A DNA stretch of 6,261 bases from Bacillota bacterium. GTDB lineage: Bacteria; Bacillota; Clostridia; Peptostreptococcales; Anaerovoracaceae. Made by a program: the position numbers and the translations under genes. Below the pieces are notes generated by a model. It was not told the DNA's origin, ran no database searches, and worked only from the letters and a program-made list of their open reading frames with translations. Shown piece by piece: positions 5,058 through 6,261 of the stretch (position 1 is the stretch's first letter; each line of letters begins with the position of its first letter). Location of the stretch: contig JAQSXD010000227.1 of NCBI GenBank assembly GCA_029266295.1, positions 1 through 6,261 on the forward strand, read 5' to 3'.

Positions 5058-5983
5058 TTCCATTTATCACATCGATTTGTGCCGCAGCCATTGTCTATGC
5101 GGTATCCATTCTGTACGCAGCCATTGGCGAAATATTCTCTCAGCGTGCCGGAATCATGAACCTTGGGATTGAAGGAATCATGCTCATGGGTGCTATGACA
5201 GGATTTGTGACGGTATATCACACTGAGAACCTGTTGTTTGCGTTGCTCTCTACGATCATAGTGGGTCTGGTGCTTGGACTTGCATTTGCTTTTCTAACCG
5301 TGACCTTGCAGGCAGATCAAACCGTATGCGGCATGGCCTTTCTGATCTTCTGCAGCGGCCTTAGTGGTTTCCTTGGGAAAAGTGTTACCGGAATTGCATC
5401 AGCCGTTAAATTCCAGCAGATCGATATCCCGGTTCTCTCCTCCATACCGGTCATCGGTGAGATTTTCTTTCAGCAGGACTTTTTCGTCTATCTGATGTAC
5501 CTGGTGATCCCTTTGAGCATCTTTTATATCTACAAAACGAAAGCAGGGCTCATGCTCCGCGCACTTGGTGAAAATCCGGCATCCTTGGATCAGGCAGGGA
5601 TCAACGTATTTGCCATGAGATATGGCTATATTATGTTTGCCTGTGCCATGACCACCATCAGCGGTGCATGTATCTCTTTGTCCTACACAAATTTTTGGAA
5701 TGAAGGTATGACGGGAGGCAAGGGCTGGATTGCTTTTTCTCTGGTGGCCTTTTCAAGATGGAACCCTGCTTATGCAGTTCTCGGAGCATTACTCTTCGGA
5801 GGAATCAGTATTCTTGGAATGAATATGCAAGTTTATCTTCCGGGCATTCCCTCGCAATTTTATGGAATGCTGCCCTATGCAGCTACGATCATAGCTTTAA
5901 TTATAACAACTGGCAGCTTTCGAAAGAAGCACAGCGAAGAACCGGCGGCTTTATGCCAGAAATATGACCGGGAAGATCGATAA
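5054..5983 (+). CDS. Nucleoside-type ABC importer, permease subunit 2
   Basis: A 309-residue BPD_transp_2 membrane protein resembling NupQ/YufQ, the partner of permease 1; full length. Family stretches are GEIFSQRAGIMNLGIEG (25-41), QADQTVCGMA (86-95), LRALGENPASLDQAGI (168-183, the cytoplasmic loop expected to contact the ATPase) and GGKGWIAFSLVAFSRWNP (221-238). Hydrophobic segments run from about 5-24 to 273-286, followed by a short charged tail. The ATG at 5054 overlaps the previous stop (ATGA) and has AAGGAG (5041-5046) seven bases upstream, lying inside the end of the preceding gene. Co-translation with permease 1 suits assembly of a heterodimeric channel. Confidence 0.92.
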   Translation: MIPFITSICAAAIVYAVSILYAAIGEIFSQRAGIMNLGIEGIMLMGAMTGFVTVYHTENLLFALLSTIIVGLVLGLAFAFLTVTLQADQTVCGMAFLIFCSGLSGFLGKSVTGIASAVKFQQIDIPVLSSIPVIGEIFFQQDFFVYLMYLVIPLSIFYIYKTKAGLMLRALGENPASLDQAGINVFAMRYGYIMFACAMTTISGACISLSYTNFWNEGMTGGKGWIAFSLVAFSRWNPAYAVLGALLFGGISILGMNMQVYLPGIPSQFYGMLPYAATIIALIITTGSFRKKHSEEPAALCQKYDREDR

Positions 5984-6092
5984 TGTTAGTAATCGATACG
6001 GCGGAGGTCGTATCCATCAAAATATAATATCCTCCTTCGGCAAAGTACAATAGGGTTTGCAAAGGGGGTATCAAAACAGAGGAGATTAAAAG
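5984..6092 (+). other. Intergenic gap before the binding-protein gene
   Basis: A 109-base gap, the longest inside the importer operon. GGAGG (6003-6007) can pair with CCTCC (6031-6035) around an AT-rich loop, a modest hairpin with no T-tract. TATAAT (6023-6028) and TACAAT (6046-6051) look like -10 boxes but have no good -35 at 16-18 bases, so an internal promoter is possible rather than shown. AGAGGAG (6078-6084) is the ribosome binding site, eight bases before the next ATG. The gap may let the binding protein be made in excess over the membrane subunits. Confidence 0.4.
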
Positions 6093-6261
6093 ATGAAGAA
6101 AAAATGGATTTGTATTTTACTCGTAATGCTAATGACAGCAGCTTTATTCGCAGGATGTTCCGGAAGCTCTGCGCCGGCGGAGGATGATGCAGCAAAGAAG
6201 CTCGATTATTCAACTGTCAAAATCGGTGAAATCACATCTCTGGTTGTGAATGACGGTGGAT
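6093..6261 (+). CDS. BMP-family substrate-binding lipoprotein, 5' part only
   Basis: Only the first 56 codons are in the window; the gene runs off the right edge. The start MKKKW, a hydrophobic core (6-20) and the lipobox LFAGC with C22 predict a type II signal peptide and lipid anchoring to the outer face of the membrane. A Ser/Ala/Asp-rich linker (23-35) follows, then VKIGEITSLVVNDGG (42-56), which resembles the first beta-strand and substrate-loop start of the BMP/PnrA (Med) family that binds purine nucleosides. The position after the ATPase and both permeases makes it the missing binding subunit of this importer. The signal peptide is clear; the BMP assignment rests on a short segment plus context. 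Ligand residues lie mostly outside the window, so the nucleoside bound cannot be read. Confidence 0.8.
   Translation, partial: MKKKWICILLVMLMTAALFAGCSGSSAPAEDDAAKKLDYSTVKIGEITSLVVNDGG

Noticed and set aside
4912..5172. 86-codon + strand frame spanning the tandem repeat and the start of permease 2
   Set aside because: It is a shadow frame of two well-supported permease genes, without a ribosome binding site or recognisable domain.

Overview
The window looks like chromosomal DNA of a low-to-moderate GC Firmicute, most likely an anaerobic clostridial relative. The reasons are AGGAGG-type Shine-Dalgarno sites before the genes, sigma-A-type promoters, a purine riboswitch with an intrinsic terminator, and a lipoprotein-anchored substrate-binding protein. 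I cannot name a genus from the sequence alone. All genes are on the + strand and fall into two transcription units.

Unit 1 (about 76-1985) is a small sugar-catabolic operon. After a strong hairpin at the left edge (26-52, probably the end of an upstream gene) comes a roughly 225-base AT-rich leader. It holds an extended -10 promoter, a 14-base palindrome over its -35 region, and a long imperfect palindrome at 236-301. Two overlapping genes follow: a fructokinase-type PfkB sugar kinase (332-1321) and a D-lyxose ketol-isomerase-family cupin (1302-1985). Together they could turn D-mannose into fructose 6-phosphate, or D-lyxose into a phosphorylated ketose. No terminator separates this unit from the next.

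Unit 2 (2001 to beyond the right edge) is a nucleoside-type ABC importer under riboswitch control. A good promoter (TTGACA, 17 bases, TAGATT with TGn) starts a roughly 345-base leader. The leader contains a guanine-type (C74) purine riboswitch aptamer at 2059-2126, a well-formed antiterminator alternative, an intrinsic terminator with eight T (2188-2221), and a second, unexplained terminator-like hairpin (2250-2305). Downstream are a double-domain ATPase (2381-3895), two BPD_transp_2 permeases (3906-5057 and 5054-5983) and the start of a BMP-family substrate-binding lipoprotein (6093 to the edge). This is the BmpA/NupNOPQ type of purine nucleoside importer, with the binding protein encoded last. 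The architecture predicts an OFF switch: purine ligand stabilises P1, frees the terminator and stops transcription of the importer.

The points most worth a second look are: the aptamer's core, which keeps the ligand-contacting bases 22, 47, 51 and 74 but departs from consensus at 23, 25 and 73 and has a bulged P3; the second hairpin plus T-tract in the same leader; the riboswitch terminator as the only visible stop for the sugar operon; and a nearly perfect 30-bp tandem duplication at the end of the first permease gene.
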